This document shows positions 43,600 to 52,850 of a stretch of DNA of 64,000 nt, piece by piece. The stretch is from JAXGMV01 sp040772085 (GTDB taxonomy: Bacteria > Chloroflexota > Anaerolineae > Anaerolineales > Anaerolineaceae). Every line of letters begins with the position of its first letter. The first letter of the stretch is position 1. The stretch lies in contig JAXGYU010000001.1 in NCBI GenBank assembly GCA_040772085.1, positions 1,798,001 through 1,862,000 on the forward strand. Direction: 5' to 3'. The notes beneath the pieces are model-generated. The model searched no databases and was not told the DNA's origin. It worked only from the letters and a program-made list of their open reading frames with translations. The translations under genes and the position numbers were made by a program.

Positions 43600-45300
43600 T
43601 TATTCTTCGATCCATGCGTCTTCGAGGTAAAGCAGATTGTTTTTCTGAGACTGGTATGCGCCTTGTACTTTCTTGCTCAGCGGCAGCAGGGATTGCGGCG
43701 TGTAGAGCGGGATCAGGTAGGCCTGCTCAACGATCCGTTTTTGCGCCTGATCGATGACCTCCTGGCGCTTGACGGGATCCGTCTCAGTGCGCATGGCGTC
43801 CAGCAGTTTGTCCAGCTCAGGATCATTGACATGGTCGAGATTCAAAGCGCCTTCCTGCTTGGAGTGGTAGACCAGCCAGAGGATGTCATAGTTCGGCCAG
43901 TTGTAACCGCCAAGGATGCCGATTTCAGATTCGCCGCCAACGATTTTGCCGATGACTGTCGCGAGCTCGCCTTGTTCAACGGTCAGCTCAATCCCGACCG
44001 CTTTCACCTGCTCCTGGATCATTTGCGCGTCTTTGATGACGGCAGAGACCACCGGGAAGGAGAGTTTGAAAGGCTTTCCGTCTTTTTCGACGATTCCATC
44101 ACCATTCGTGTCAGCCCAGCCAGCCTCTGCCAGCAATTCTTTTGCCTTCTCAGGGTTGTTGTCATAACCAATTTCTTCCACACCCGGCCAGTAACCGATC
44201 ACGGAAGGAGAGATGGGGCCGTACTGAATGGTCGCGTTGCCCTTCTGGATGACATCAATCAGGTCCTGGCGGTTGATAGCGTAATTGATTGCCTGACGGA
44301 CTTTCAGATCATCAAAGGGCGGTTTGCTGACGTTGATTGAAACGTATGGTGAAGCGCCGGTGAGAGAGGTTGACAGAATATTGAACTTACCGGTTTCTTC
44401 GATGCGCGGAATGTATTGAGGCTCAAAGGTGTAGGTGTAATCCAGCTCACCCGCTTCCAGCCCGGCAACTGTGGTTGAGATTTCCGGGATAAAGCGGAAT
44501 ACGATTTCCTCGATATAGTAGGGGCCCTGATGCGCGTAGGCGGGCTGCCAGACGTAGTCGGGGTTGCGCTCGAGTGTGATGTGATCGCCCGTGACCCATT
44601 CCTTCACTTTATAAGGTCCGACGCTCATCAAATTGTGGCCGAAATTCTCACCAAATTCTTCGACGGCTGCCTTCTTGATAGGTGTCATGAATCCTTCAGC
44701 GGCCAGGTTGTCCATGAACGGTGCCATCGGCTCTTTCAAGGTGATCACGAGGGTGGTCGCGTCAGGCGCTTCAATTGTGTCAACGGTGGCAAGCATTTGC
44801 CCGGTCAGAGGTGATTTGGTCTCAGGATCCATGGCGCGCTTGTAGGAATAAGCAATATCCTCCGCGACCATGGGACTGCCATCCCAGAATTTGACGTCAT
44901 CACGGATTTTGAAGGTCCAGACCAAGCCATCCGGTGAGATCTCCCAGCTTTTGGCAAGCCAGGGGACGTAATTGTTATCCTTGTCCTTGGCGACCAAACT
45001 GGAGCCAAGGAACGAGATAACGACATTCCCGTTTGCCTTCTGTGGATCAAGGGTCAATGGTTCTGCCACAGTGGCAATCACCAGCCTGCCGCCGACCTTG
45101 GGTTCACCGGCGGCTGGCGCTTCAGTTGCCTGCTCCGTAGTGGCAGCACTGGGTTGCGCGGCCTGTTGCTCAGTTGCCGCTGGCGCTTCAGTCTGAGCCT
45201 GGGGCTGCGGCGCGGCTGGGGATGTGCACGCGCCGAGCACCAAGCTGCTGACTAATAGCAGGGCGAAAATGGTAAGTAACGGACGACCTCTTCTTAACAT
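43600..45300 (-). CDS. Peptide-binding lipoprotein of an ABC importer (DppA/OppA family 5)
   Basis: 566 residues. Signal peptide with lipobox VLGAC (C25), an Ala/Thr/Gln linker to about residue 65, then the solute-binding family 5 fold: LDPQKANGNVVIS, WTFKIRDDVKFWDGSPMVAED and VRQAINYAINRQDLID. It is anchored outside and delivers peptides to the permease genes downstream. AAGGAG precedes the ATG, and a promoter lies about 70 bases upstream. Confidence 0.93.
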   Translation of the reverse strand: MLRRGRPLLTIFALLLVSSLVLGACTSPAAPQPQAQTEAPAATEQQAAQPSAATTEQATEAPAAGEPKVGGRLVIATVAEPLTLDPQKANGNVVISFLGSSLVAKDKDNNYVPWLAKSWEISPDGLVWTFKIRDDVKFWDGSPMVAEDIAYSYKRAMDPETKSPLTGQMLATVDTIEAPDATTLVITLKEPMAPFMDNLAAEGFMTPIKKAAVEEFGENFGHNLMSVGPYKVKEWVTGDHITLERNPDYVWQPAYAHQGPYYIEEIVFRFIPEISTTVAGLEAGELDYTYTFEPQYIPRIEETGKFNILSTSLTGASPYVSINVSKPPFDDLKVRQAINYAINRQDLIDVIQKGNATIQYGPISPSVIGYWPGVEEIGYDNNPEKAKELLAEAGWADTNGDGIVEKDGKPFKLSFPVVSAVIKDAQMIQEQVKAVGIELTVEQGELATVIGKIVGGESEIGILGGYNWPNYDILWLVYHSKQEGALNLDHVNDPELDKLLDAMRTETDPVKRQEVIDQAQKRIVEQAYLIPLYTPQSLLPLSKKVQGAYQSQKNNLLYLEDAWIEE

Positions 45301-45366
45301 ATTGATCTCCTTTGTTAAATTGTCAGAACGGGTGATAGGGCAGTGATGTCTGATACGCTCACTACC

Positions 45367-45395
45367 ATAATATGACTTTGACTGGCTAGTTCCAA
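45367..45395 (-). promoter_or_regulatory. Promoter of the peptide importer genes
   Basis: On the minus strand TTGGAA (45395-45390) and TATTAT (45372-45367) are spaced by 17 bases, about 67 bases upstream of the binding-protein start. Confidence 0.6.
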
Positions 45396-45428
45396 CACAC
45401 GCGCATGCGATGTTGTCTAGCCCTTTTT
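45384..45428 (+). terminator. Candidate + strand terminator overlapping the importer promoter
   Basis: GGCTAG (45384) pairs with CTAGCC (45417), with CAACA / TGTTG inside it, and CTTTTT follows on the + strand. No + strand gene lies upstream, so its role is unclear. It could end an antisense or small RNA transcript. Confidence 0.4.
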
Positions 45429-45455
45429 AGGTATCTTGGTTGAAAATGGATGGTA

Positions 45456-46100
45456 TTACGGTTTGGCCAGGCCTTCACGGATGGCGTAGAGCGCGGCTTG
45501 CAGGCGATTTGCCAGATGCAGCTTCGCCAGGATGTTGCGGACGTGGGTCCTAACAGTCCATTCGCTGATGGTCAACTCCTCCGAGATTTCCTGGTTGCTC
45601 AACCCTTGAGCGACCAGTTTCAGCACCGTCATTTCCCGTTCAGTGAGCGGGCTGTTGGTTGGAGGCAAGTCCGTCTGCTGATTCAGTTCCCTGATCATTT
45701 TTAACGCGATGACGGGATGCAAGGACGCCTCGCCATTGTACACGTCATGGATGGACTTGATCAACTGCTCAGGGCTGGTGTCCTTTAAGAGGTATCCAAG
45801 CGCGCCAGCCTTGATAGCCGGGAAAACTTTTTCGTCGTCTGAGAAACTTGTCAGAACCAGAATGCGGGTGTCCTGCAATTCTTCCTTGATTTCGGCAATC
45901 GCTTCGATGCCGCTTTTGACCGGCATGACCAGATCGATCAGAATCACATCGGGACGCAGCTCGCGGGCGAGGTCGACAGCCGTCTGCCCGTTGGTTGCCT
46001 CGCCAATAACAACCATCCCCGGTTCGCTGGAAATAAGCGTTTTCAACCCCTGGCGAATCAGCGCGTGATCGTCGGCAATCAAAATCCTGATTGAATTCAT
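45456..46100 (-). CDS. NarL/LuxR-type response regulator
   Basis: 214 residues. The receiver domain has the acidic pair D10-D11, phospho-acceptor D56 in ILIDLVMP, T84 and K106 in LLKDTSPEQ; the C-terminal helix-turn-helix (about 148-205; LTEREMTVLKLVAQGLSNQEI) is LuxR-type. It is overlapped by four bases (ATGA) with the kinase gene before it, so it forms one two-component pair. The targets are not visible, but the divergent-like neighbour is the peptide importer. Confidence 0.93.
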   Translation of the reverse strand: MNSIRILIADDHALIRQGLKTLISSEPGMVVIGEATNGQTAVDLARELRPDVILIDLVMPVKSGIEAIAEIKEELQDTRILVLTSFSDDEKVFPAIKAGALGYLLKDTSPEQLIKSIHDVYNGEASLHPVIALKMIRELNQQTDLPPTNSPLTEREMTVLKLVAQGLSNQEISEELTISEWTVRTHVRNILAKLHLANRLQAALYAIREGLAKP

Positions 46101-48445
46101 GGAACCACTCCATTCATATTAGCGTCTGAAAAATTCGTCAAGTCTGGCGTCGTTGGTACCGTGACGATGATGCGCGTGCCTGTCCCCGGTTCGGAGATGA
46201 TTTGGCTGGTGCCATGCAATAGTTCTGCGCGTGCCTGAATGTTCTTGAGACCCATGCCGCCCGCTCCGCTGACTTCATCAGGGTTGAACCCGATGCCATC
46301 ATCGCGTACTTCAAGGCTGATCTGGTCACCATTCTTCTTTAAATAAAGGGTGATGGATTCAGCTTTCGAGTGCTTGAGGGCGTTTGTCAGCGCTTCCTGA
46401 GCGATCCAGTATAGACCGATTTCAACCTCTGAGGGGAGGTCAACAATGTCGTCAGCGATGACCCTCGCTTTCAAACCTGCCCGCTTCTCCACCGCGTCGA
46501 GCCGATGATGCAACGCGCCAATCAGACCTTCCTTCTCCAGCACCGGCGGCAAAAGCTCATAGATCAACAGCCGCATTTCCCTGAGCGCCTGATCTGACAC
46601 CTTCCCGACCTGATTGAAGTATTCAGCCATATTCGGGTCGTGAAATTCGTGCGCTTCCCTGCGCCAGCCTTCCGCCAATAGCCGCAGGCTATAGAGCGAC
46701 TGGGTCACGGAGTCATGCAAATCACGGGCAAGGCGGTTTCTTTCTTCGAGAATTGCCAGCCGCTGACTTTGTTCATATAACTTCGCGTTCTCGATCGAGA
46801 TGGCGATCTGATCACCCAGATTCTGAAAGACCAGCGCGTCATCCTGCGTAAAAGCGTTTTTCTGATCACTGTGAATATCCAGGGTCCCGATCACGGCAGT
46901 ACCCAGCCGAAGCGGTACGACCAATTCAGATTCAGTATTCGGCAGGTCGGGATCAGGCAAAAAGCGGTTATCGAGGGAAATGTCATTGACGAGAATAATC
47001 GCGTTGGACTTTATCGCTTCACTGTTCAGGCTTCTCGAATGGATCGGAATGTCTTTGATCGTGATGACCCGATTGCCGCTGCTGGCTTTGATCTCAAGTT
47101 TTTGATTTGCCGGATCGATCAACGAGATCTGGACGAGATAATAACCAAAGACTTGCTGGATGAGGTCGACGACGCGCGCGAGCAAATCATCCAGGTTGAG
47201 AATCGATGTTGCCACCCGGCTGACATTCGCGCTGATTTCCATCTGCAGCGCTTTTCTCTGGAGCGCGTTCACGGCTGCCTGCTGCTCCGCGGTACGGATA
47301 TTCACGCGCAGTTCCAGATCGTTAATCAGGTCCCGTAGCTGGGAAGTCATACGGTTGAACGCGTGCGCCAGTGAACCGATTTCATCGTCCTGGTCAACCT
47401 TTGCGACCTGTTCAAGATCACCATCAGCAATTTGTGAAGCGGTCTCCACCAGATTGACGAGCGGGCGTGAGATGCCACGCCCCAACAACACCGCGACGAC
47501 CACACCAATCAGGACAGAGATGATGGCCAGCCAGCTATTAACCATCACTGTCTTGCTGATCATGCGCAGCACCTCTGCGCGGTCCTGCTCGATGATCAGC
47601 CGCATGTCCAGTTCCGGCTGGGGTCTGTTGATTCCCAATACGCTGGTCCCGCGGTAATCGGTATAAAAACCAGCGTTCTTAAATTCAGCGGGCGGCTGGA
47701 GGTAAATCAATGAGTTGTTCGCGCTCGCGATCAGGCTGTTCGTATCAGGGATATAAAGGTAGGTTTTTTCGGTTTCTCCGATACCGACAGCGTTTGATAA
47801 TATGCCGGAAATCGTCGCCAGATTGATCCGACCGACGATCGCGCCAATCGTTTCGTCATCAACATCGAGAATAGGCACGGCGATGATCAGTCCGGGTTCC
47901 GCTCCACCTTCATTATGCAGAATTTCAAGTTTGGACCCCTGGAGTTCGCTGACCGTGATTCGCCCCAGGTCGGCACGCGTTCCTTCATTCTCACGGTTCG
48001 TGGAGAGGACGATATTGTCAGCAATGTCGGTCAGCATGATCTCGCGCAGGTTGGGCGAAGTCCGCAGGACTGTAGTCAGCCGTTCCCGCATGCCTCCGGA
48101 ATAAAAACTGTAAAACCGGTTTTTCGTCGCGAGCTGAAGTACCACCGACGCCCATTCAAACGAAAACTCTTCTTTCAGGACACTGGAGAGTTCGTTGTGC
48201 AGGCTTTGTTCCAGATTGCGGATTTCGAAATTCTTTAATGAGGCGACGGATTCCAATTGGTCCAGCGCCTGCTGATGCCCATCCTGATAGCCGATAATAA
48301 TGGAGCCGATCGTGACAGCGATCAAAGGAAGCAGCGCAATCGCGATGAAGCCAATCAGCAGTCTGGATCGAATGCTCCTGATGCCATGGCGGCGTTCCTG
48401 CTGCTGATCCGGTTGATGGGTTGTACTGGCAGACGGGCTATGCAT
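46097..48445 (-). CDS. Membrane histidine kinase with dCache, HAMP and GAF domains
   Basis: 782 residues. Helices at about 27-50 and 292-314 bracket an extracellular dCache-like sensor; HAMP (about 315-370), coiled coil, GAF (about 410-560), then a HisKA_3 dimer domain with the phospho-histidine near 575 (RLARDLHDSVTQSLYSL) and a C-terminal HATPase (DDGIGFNPDE, GMGLKNIQAR). It senses an external small ligand and phosphorylates the regulator. No strong ribosome site precedes ATG 48445. Confidence 0.92.
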   Translation of the reverse strand: MHSPSASTTHQPDQQQERRHGIRSIRSRLLIGFIAIALLPLIAVTIGSIIIGYQDGHQQALDQLESVASLKNFEIRNLEQSLHNELSSVLKEEFSFEWASVVLQLATKNRFYSFYSGGMRERLTTVLRTSPNLREIMLTDIADNIVLSTNRENEGTRADLGRITVSELQGSKLEILHNEGGAEPGLIIAVPILDVDDETIGAIVGRINLATISGILSNAVGIGETEKTYLYIPDTNSLIASANNSLIYLQPPAEFKNAGFYTDYRGTSVLGINRPQPELDMRLIIEQDRAEVLRMISKTVMVNSWLAIISVLIGVVVAVLLGRGISRPLVNLVETASQIADGDLEQVAKVDQDDEIGSLAHAFNRMTSQLRDLINDLELRVNIRTAEQQAAVNALQRKALQMEISANVSRVATSILNLDDLLARVVDLIQQVFGYYLVQISLIDPANQKLEIKASSGNRVITIKDIPIHSRSLNSEAIKSNAIILVNDISLDNRFLPDPDLPNTESELVVPLRLGTAVIGTLDIHSDQKNAFTQDDALVFQNLGDQIAISIENAKLYEQSQRLAILEERNRLARDLHDSVTQSLYSLRLLAEGWRREAHEFHDPNMAEYFNQVGKVSDQALREMRLLIYELLPPVLEKEGLIGALHHRLDAVEKRAGLKARVIADDIVDLPSEVEIGLYWIAQEALTNALKHSKAESITLYLKKNGDQISLEVRDDGIGFNPDEVSGAGGMGLKNIQARAELLHGTSQIISEPGTGTRIIVTVPTTPDLTNFSDANMNGVVP

Positions 48446-48499
48446 ACATTAATGATAAAGGCACATCAGAAAATGTTGCTGGCTGCATTATAAAATGAC

Positions 48500-48540
48500 C
48501 TCCCCTGCTCAAAGAAGAGTGAGCAGGGGAGTCTAATTTT
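48500..48540 (-). terminator. Stem-loop between reductase and kinase genes
   Basis: CTCCCCTGCTCA / TGAGCAGGGGAG, 12-base perfect stem. On the minus strand it follows the reductase stop and precedes an AT-rich tail containing TATAAT (48492-48487), which may be the kinase -10 box. Confidence 0.75.
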
Positions 48541-48566
48541 CCCTTGCCGGTCTGCCGCGTAAGCGG

Positions 48567-49769
48567 TTAGCCCGCGGCTTTTGCCTTGTACTCCTCCAGC
48601 AACTCGCGCGTCAGGTCCTGCTCCTCAAACGTCCGGTCGTCAGCCAGCAACGCGCGTGATGCCTTGAGCCGATTCCAGAGGTTCCACAGCAGCACACCGT
48701 GTACCTTACCGGCATCATGATAGAACAGTACGCCCTTCTCGAAAGGCTTCTCCCAATCTGACTTGACCTGCAGTTTGCTGCTCAGTTCGCCGACTGCCTC
48801 GTAACCGAGGTCAAACAGGTCGGAGTAGAACATCGGGATATGATCGTAAGTTTCGTTCGCGCCTGCCATATTGCGCCCAGCTTGTTTACCCATGAAGAGC
48901 GCGTTATCCTCATGCTCGACGCGCACTCGTTTGCCAAGCGTTGGGTGCACAAAATTGGCGACATCGCCGGCAGCATAAACATTGGCGGCCGAGGTCAGCA
49001 AATGCTGATCTACGATGATGCCGTTCTCAACCTGCAATCCGGCCTCCTTCGCCAGGCTGACGTTGGGTCTCACACCGATACCGCCGACCACGCCATCGAC
49101 TTCGAACTTGCGCTTCTCGCGGGTGGTAATCAGAATCCTGCCATCGGATTCTTCGATCGTGTCGACCGCGTCCCCTGGCACAACCTCAACGCCTTTCTCG
49201 TGGTAATAGTCATCAATGAACTTTGCCAGGTCAGGCGGATAGATGTTGGCGCCGATGGCATCTTCAAGGAAGACCATCGTCACTTTTTTGCCGTTCATCG
49301 CCAGCGCCGCGGCAATTTCCGAACCTATGAAGCCGCCGCCGATAACAAGGAATCGTTCGCCTTTTTCGGTCATCGTGCGCAGATGCTTGTAGTCCTGGAA
49401 GTCGCGGTAATAGATGATCTGTTCCTGCCCGAAAGGCAGCCGGATGGGTGAGGCGCCGGTTGCCAGAAGCAATTTTTCGTAAGCGTATGTCTCCCCCGCG
49501 GCGTCCGTGACAGTTTTCTTCTCCGGATCGATGCTTGTCACCTCGTGCTTGAGATACAGGTCAAGGCCCAGAGCTTCTGTTTCACGCCAGATCTTCTCGA
49601 CCGGCTTGTCCTTCCACAACGCTTTTGAAAGCATGGGCCGGGTGTACGGCGGATCCGCCTCCGTGCTGAACATGGCAATGCTGCCATCGGTGTCCAGTTC
49701 GCGAATGCCTCGCGTGGCCGCGTCACCGGTCAATCCGCCGCCAATAATTACGTAACGATAATTTTTCAT
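48567..49769 (-). CDS. FAD-dependent NAD(P)H oxidoreductase
   Basis: 400 residues. The FAD-binding loop is IIGGGLTGDAA (about 7-17), the NAD(P)H loop IGGGFIGSEIAAAL (about 148-161), and the C-terminal YAAGDVANF holds the FAD aspartate. No redox-active CxxxxC is present, so it is a ferredoxin- or rubredoxin-reductase type rather than a disulfide reductase. ATG 49769 follows GGAGGG; the longer frame to 49883 has no start site. Its electron partner is not in the window. Confidence 0.87.
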   Translation of the reverse strand: MKNYRYVIIGGGLTGDAATRGIRELDTDGSIAMFSTEADPPYTRPMLSKALWKDKPVEKIWRETEALGLDLYLKHEVTSIDPEKKTVTDAAGETYAYEKLLLATGASPIRLPFGQEQIIYYRDFQDYKHLRTMTEKGERFLVIGGGFIGSEIAAALAMNGKKVTMVFLEDAIGANIYPPDLAKFIDDYYHEKGVEVVPGDAVDTIEESDGRILITTREKRKFEVDGVVGGIGVRPNVSLAKEAGLQVENGIIVDQHLLTSAANVYAAGDVANFVHPTLGKRVRVEHEDNALFMGKQAGRNMAGANETYDHIPMFYSDLFDLGYEAVGELSSKLQVKSDWEKPFEKGVLFYHDAGKVHGVLLWNLWNRLKASRALLADDRTFEEQDLTRELLEEYKAKAAG

Positions 49770-49842
49770 GACACCCTCCTTCACTTTACAACCAACAATT
49801 AACAGACCTCGCATATGAGTCTTCAATCCCATTATGGTCAAT

Positions 49843-49871
49843 CGCCCGCGAAAAGTCAATTTTCGCGGGCG
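49843..49871. terminator. Stem-loop after the DUF488 gene
   Basis: A perfect 12-base stem (CGCCCGCGAAAA / TTTTCGCGGGCG) with a five-base loop lies 28 bases after the DUF488 stop on the minus strand. No T run follows, but the loop-proximal A/T tract weakens it toward the loop. Probably a terminator. Confidence 0.55.
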
Positions 49872-49898
49872 CTGCCACGGCATTCCTGGCGTCGGTCA

Positions 49899-50279
49899 TC
49901 ACTTATTTTTTGCGCTGCCCTTTTTCTTCTTGCCGGCATGCTCCTGGAGGAATGATTGCAGTACGAGCGCCGCGTTATGCTCCGTATCGTGAGCGGAATA
50001 GAGCAGCGTGATATCACCTTTGCCGGCAGCTTCCAGCAACGGCTCCCAGGCGGTTTTGTTCTCCTCCAACTCAGCGCGGTAACGCTGCTGGAATTCCTCC
50101 CACTTCGCGGGCTCATGTCCGAACCAGCGTCTGAGCTCAGTACTTGGCGCGACATCCTTCAGCCAGGCGGTCATCTCCAGATTTTCCTTTTTCATACCGC
50201 GCGGCCATAACCGTTCAACCAGAAAGCGGCTGCCGTCTGATGCTTGTTTTTCCTCATAGACACGTTTAATGGCGATCAT
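49899..50279 (-). CDS. DUF488-family protein
   Basis: 126 residues. VERLWPRGMKKENL, LRRWFGHEPAKWEEF and the Lys-rich C-terminal tail (GKKKKGSAKNK) are typical of short DUF488 proteins, a family of unknown function. ATG 50279 follows AGGAG; the upstream in-frame codons lie in the glycosylase gene, so this start is preferred. It starts within two bases of the stop of the AlkA-like gene, implying co-transcription with DNA repair. Confidence 0.85.
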   Translation of the reverse strand: MIAIKRVYEEKQASDGSRFLVERLWPRGMKKENLEMTAWLKDVAPSTELRRWFGHEPAKWEEFQQRYRAELEENKTAWEPLLEAAGKGDITLLYSAHDTEHNAALVLQSFLQEHAGKKKKGSAKNK

Positions 50280-50280
50280 C

Positions 50281-51219
50281 TCAAGCTCCTGTAACAATAA
50301 TGGTTTCTTTCTCGGACCTGCTTCTCAGTAATAAATGCAGATAAATCAATCCGCCATAATCTTTCATGCCGGCCAGCGCCTTTTCGACGCCGGCATAATC
50401 CAGCCGATCGGGCAAGCCCAGCCAATTTTGCAGATTATTGCGCGCGCCAACGTCATCCCCCGGGAAGATATGCGTGCGCCCCAACCCCCTCAGCAGATAG
50501 TATTCCGCTGTCCAGCGACCGACACCTTTGATGCTGCAGAGCTCTTTTACCGCAGCCTCGTCTGATAAATTTTCAATGCCGTCCAGGTCTAATTGCCCAT
50601 CTAGTAACAGCCGAGCCAGATTGACCACATAGCGACCTTTCTGGTAGCTGTAACCCAGTTCGCGCAAATGATCCAGGTCAGCAAGGATCAAGTCCTGAGG
50701 ACGCGGGAACGCGTATTGCTCCCCTGCGTCAGTCTGCATGGGCAGCCCATACGCCTTTGCCAGCCGGTTGAGCAGATGGATGCCGACCGTGAGTGAGAGC
50801 AGCTGGCAGGTGATGGCGTTGACCAGCGTTTCAAAATAGCTGGCGTAACGGGTCGGTTTTGCACCGCGAAAATCGGCAGCAAGCTTGTCAAGTCCAGCCG
50901 TGCGGCGGGCGTAGCGATAAAAAGGCTGCAGGTTGACGTGTATACCTAACAGGCGCTCGACGAACGCGGCAATGAACGGCTCGATGCTCGGATTCACGCC
51001 CTGACCCTCCACGGTGACTTCAAGCAGCGGCGCGTTTTCCGTGCAGGTTTGCGTGACCGATAGCTGAATGGGGCTGCCATTGTAGGGCAGCACCCGCCTG
51101 TAAGTCGCGCCATCCCAGCGGTCGATATTGTTGAAGGAGCGGCGGTTGAGCAGCATGGCAGTCAGGTCCAGCCGGAATGGCGGCAACGGGTGCAGGATGA
51201 AGTGATGTTTTTTCGCCAC
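50281..51219 (-). CDS. AlkA-like DNA-3-methyladenine glycosylase (HhH-GPD)
   Basis: About 312 residues. The helix-hairpin-helix LCSIKGVGRWTAEYYLLR (about 225-242) is followed by the catalytic aspartate in FPGDDVGARN. The N-terminal AlkA_N-like domain (PPFRLDLTAML) is also visible. It excises alkylated bases. GTG 51219 follows AAAGGAG; a longer frame to 51249 lacks that. It lies in front of DUF488. Confidence 0.88.
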   Translation of the reverse strand: MAKKHHFILHPLPPFRLDLTAMLLNRRSFNNIDRWDGATYRRVLPYNGSPIQLSVTQTCTENAPLLEVTVEGQGVNPSIEPFIAAFVERLLGIHVNLQPFYRYARRTAGLDKLAADFRGAKPTRYASYFETLVNAITCQLLSLTVGIHLLNRLAKAYGLPMQTDAGEQYAFPRPQDLILADLDHLRELGYSYQKGRYVVNLARLLLDGQLDLDGIENLSDEAAVKELCSIKGVGRWTAEYYLLRGLGRTHIFPGDDVGARNNLQNWLGLPDRLDYAGVEKALAGMKDYGGLIYLHLLLRSRSEKETIIVTGA

Positions 51220-51277
51220 GCGTTTCTCCTTTCCAGGGTTTTCGGTCAATCGATGTTGTCAGACCTATAAACCAATT

Positions 51278-51757
51278 TCAGTCCAACACTCCCTGCCGGC
51301 GCCTGATGGACGTGCTGCCCGCGAGTCTGGTTGCTGTTTGCACTAATCGCTCTCCGGATGCCGGCTCGGGATAGTCTGGCAGCAGCTCAGCGACCGGCAC
51401 AGCGACGTGCGCGAACTGCCAGAGTTGCGGCTCGAAAAGTTGATCGTCAAAAAGGATAATGTCGAGGTCAATGGTGCGCGGCGCGTTTTTATCCGCTGTG
51501 CGCTGCCTGCCAAGACGCGTTTCAACCTGATTGATGATCCGCTGCTTGATACTGGCCGCATCCAGAGGGGTCTCAGCCAGCAGCGCGAGGTTGAGGAAAT
51601 TGGGCCCGTCCGAGCCGACTGCTTCTGTCTCCCACAAGGAAGACACCTTAATCACCCGTAGCTCCTGACGCAATAATGCCACCGCTGCCGGAATATTTGC
51701 TTCGGGCTTGATATTGGACCCTAACAAGAGGCAGACGCGATGGCAGGCAATCATCAC
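51278..51757 (-). CDS. folK: 2-amino-4-hydroxy-6-hydroxymethyldihydropteridine diphosphokinase
   Basis: Transfers pyrophosphate from ATP to the pterin in folate synthesis. 159 residues with VCLLLGSNIKPEANI at the start and APRTIDLDIILFDD (about 91-104), the metal- and pterin-binding signature. The start is GTG 51757 or ATG 51754, overlapping folB by one to four bases. Confidence 0.94.
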   Translation of the reverse strand: MMIACHRVCLLLGSNIKPEANIPAAVALLRQELRVIKVSSLWETEAVGSDGPNFLNLALLAETPLDAASIKQRIINQVETRLGRQRTADKNAPRTIDLDIILFDDQLFEPQLWQFAHVAVPVAELLPDYPEPASGERLVQTATRLAGSTSIRRRQGVLD

Positions 51758-52116
51758 GATTCTCCGGTCCGCGTGCGTTCAATCTCAACGCCAACCGAGC
51801 GCGAGAAGCGTACCGCGCCGGGTTTCTCGACCCTGACGCGCACTTTTTCAGCGCCTGGCTGCGCCAGACAAATGCGCGCGATGTCAGCAGCCAACGCCTC
51901 AACGGTCAGCCGTTTGGCGGTCTCAGCGTGCGCGAGGACCTGTTTGGCAACCGTTTTGTAATTCACGCTATCGTCCACATTATCAGTCTCGCCGGCTTTG
52001 GTGACATTGGTAAAGATGACGATGTTGATCAACATCTCCTGAACAATTTCCCGCTCCCAGTCATAGACACCGATAATTCCCTTTGCGACCAGGTCGCTGA
52101 TGAAGATTTGATCCAT
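51754..52116 (-). CDS. folB: Dihydroneopterin aldolase
   Basis: Cleaves dihydroneopterin to the hydroxymethyl pterin used by FolK. 120 residues; IFISDLVAKGIIGVYDWERE at the start, SVNYKTVAKQVLAH in the middle and VRVEKPGAVRFSRSVGVEI at the end cover the family pattern, including the catalytic lysine near the C-terminus. It starts 12 bases after the SDR gene's stop. Confidence 0.94.
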   Translation of the reverse strand: MDQIFISDLVAKGIIGVYDWEREIVQEMLINIVIFTNVTKAGETDNVDDSVNYKTVAKQVLAHAETAKRLTVEALAADIARICLAQPGAEKVRVRVEKPGAVRFSRSVGVEIERTRTGES

Positions 52117-52127
52117 AGCATGGCTCC

Positions 52128-52850
52128 TTATGTCAGATGTCTGCCGCCGTCGACGTGCAGAATTTCACCGGTGATGTACTCCGGACCGGTCAGCAGGAAC
52201 ACGCAGGCTCGGTCCACGTCATCCGGCGAACCCCAGCGGCCGGCGGGAATTTTGGATGTAATTTTTGGGCTGGCGTTGCCGGTGACCGGTGGCAATATAG
52301 CGCCAAGCGCCAGACCATTGACCGTGACGCGCGGCGCGAGCGCCGAGGCCAACGAGTAAGTCAGGCTGGCAAGCGCAGCTTTGCTGATGGTGTAGGGCAA
52401 ATGATCCGCACCAGGACGCAGCGCGCGCCAGTCCAGCAGATTAATGATGCGCCCTTTCTTTTGCGCGGGCAGCGCTCTGGCGAACGCCTGACTGAGCAGG
52501 AACGGCGCGGTCAGGTTGACTGTCAGATGTTCCTGCCAGTCCGCCAGGGAGGTCGTCTGCCAGTCCAGGTCTTTGAAGATCGAGGCATTATTGATCAGCC
52601 CGTATAGGGAGCCGTGAGGCAGCACCTGATCAATCAGACCACCCGTTTCATCGGGATTCGAGAGGTCTGCTTGCAGCAAGACCGTCTTCCGGCCTAACGC
52701 GCTGATCTCCTGCTGGAGTGTCTCAGCCGCAGATGACGAACTGCCGTAGTGGATGGCAACATCAAACCCGGCGCCGGCAACAGCCAGCGCCAACGAACGG
52801 CCAATGCGCCGGGCGGCGCCAGTGATCAGAATAAATTTAGCGGCGCTCAT
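52128..52850 (-). CDS. SDR-family reductase, FolM/pteridine reductase-like
   Basis: 240 residues. ITGAARRIGRSLA (about 9-21), NNAS and the active site Y-x3-K in LPYTISKAAL (about 151). This is the SDR type found as FolM or PTR1, which reduces dihydromonapterin or dihydropterins with NADPH; the fol neighbours support that but do not prove it. It starts inside the last 14 bases of folE. Confidence 0.8.
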   Translation of the reverse strand: MSAAKFILITGAARRIGRSLALAVAGAGFDVAIHYGSSSSAAETLQQEISALGRKTVLLQADLSNPDETGGLIDQVLPHGSLYGLINNASIFKDLDWQTTSLADWQEHLTVNLTAPFLLSQAFARALPAQKKGRIINLLDWRALRPGADHLPYTISKAALASLTYSLASALAPRVTVNGLALGAILPPVTGNASPKITSKIPAGRWGSPDDVDRACVFLLTGPEYITGEILHVDGGRHLT

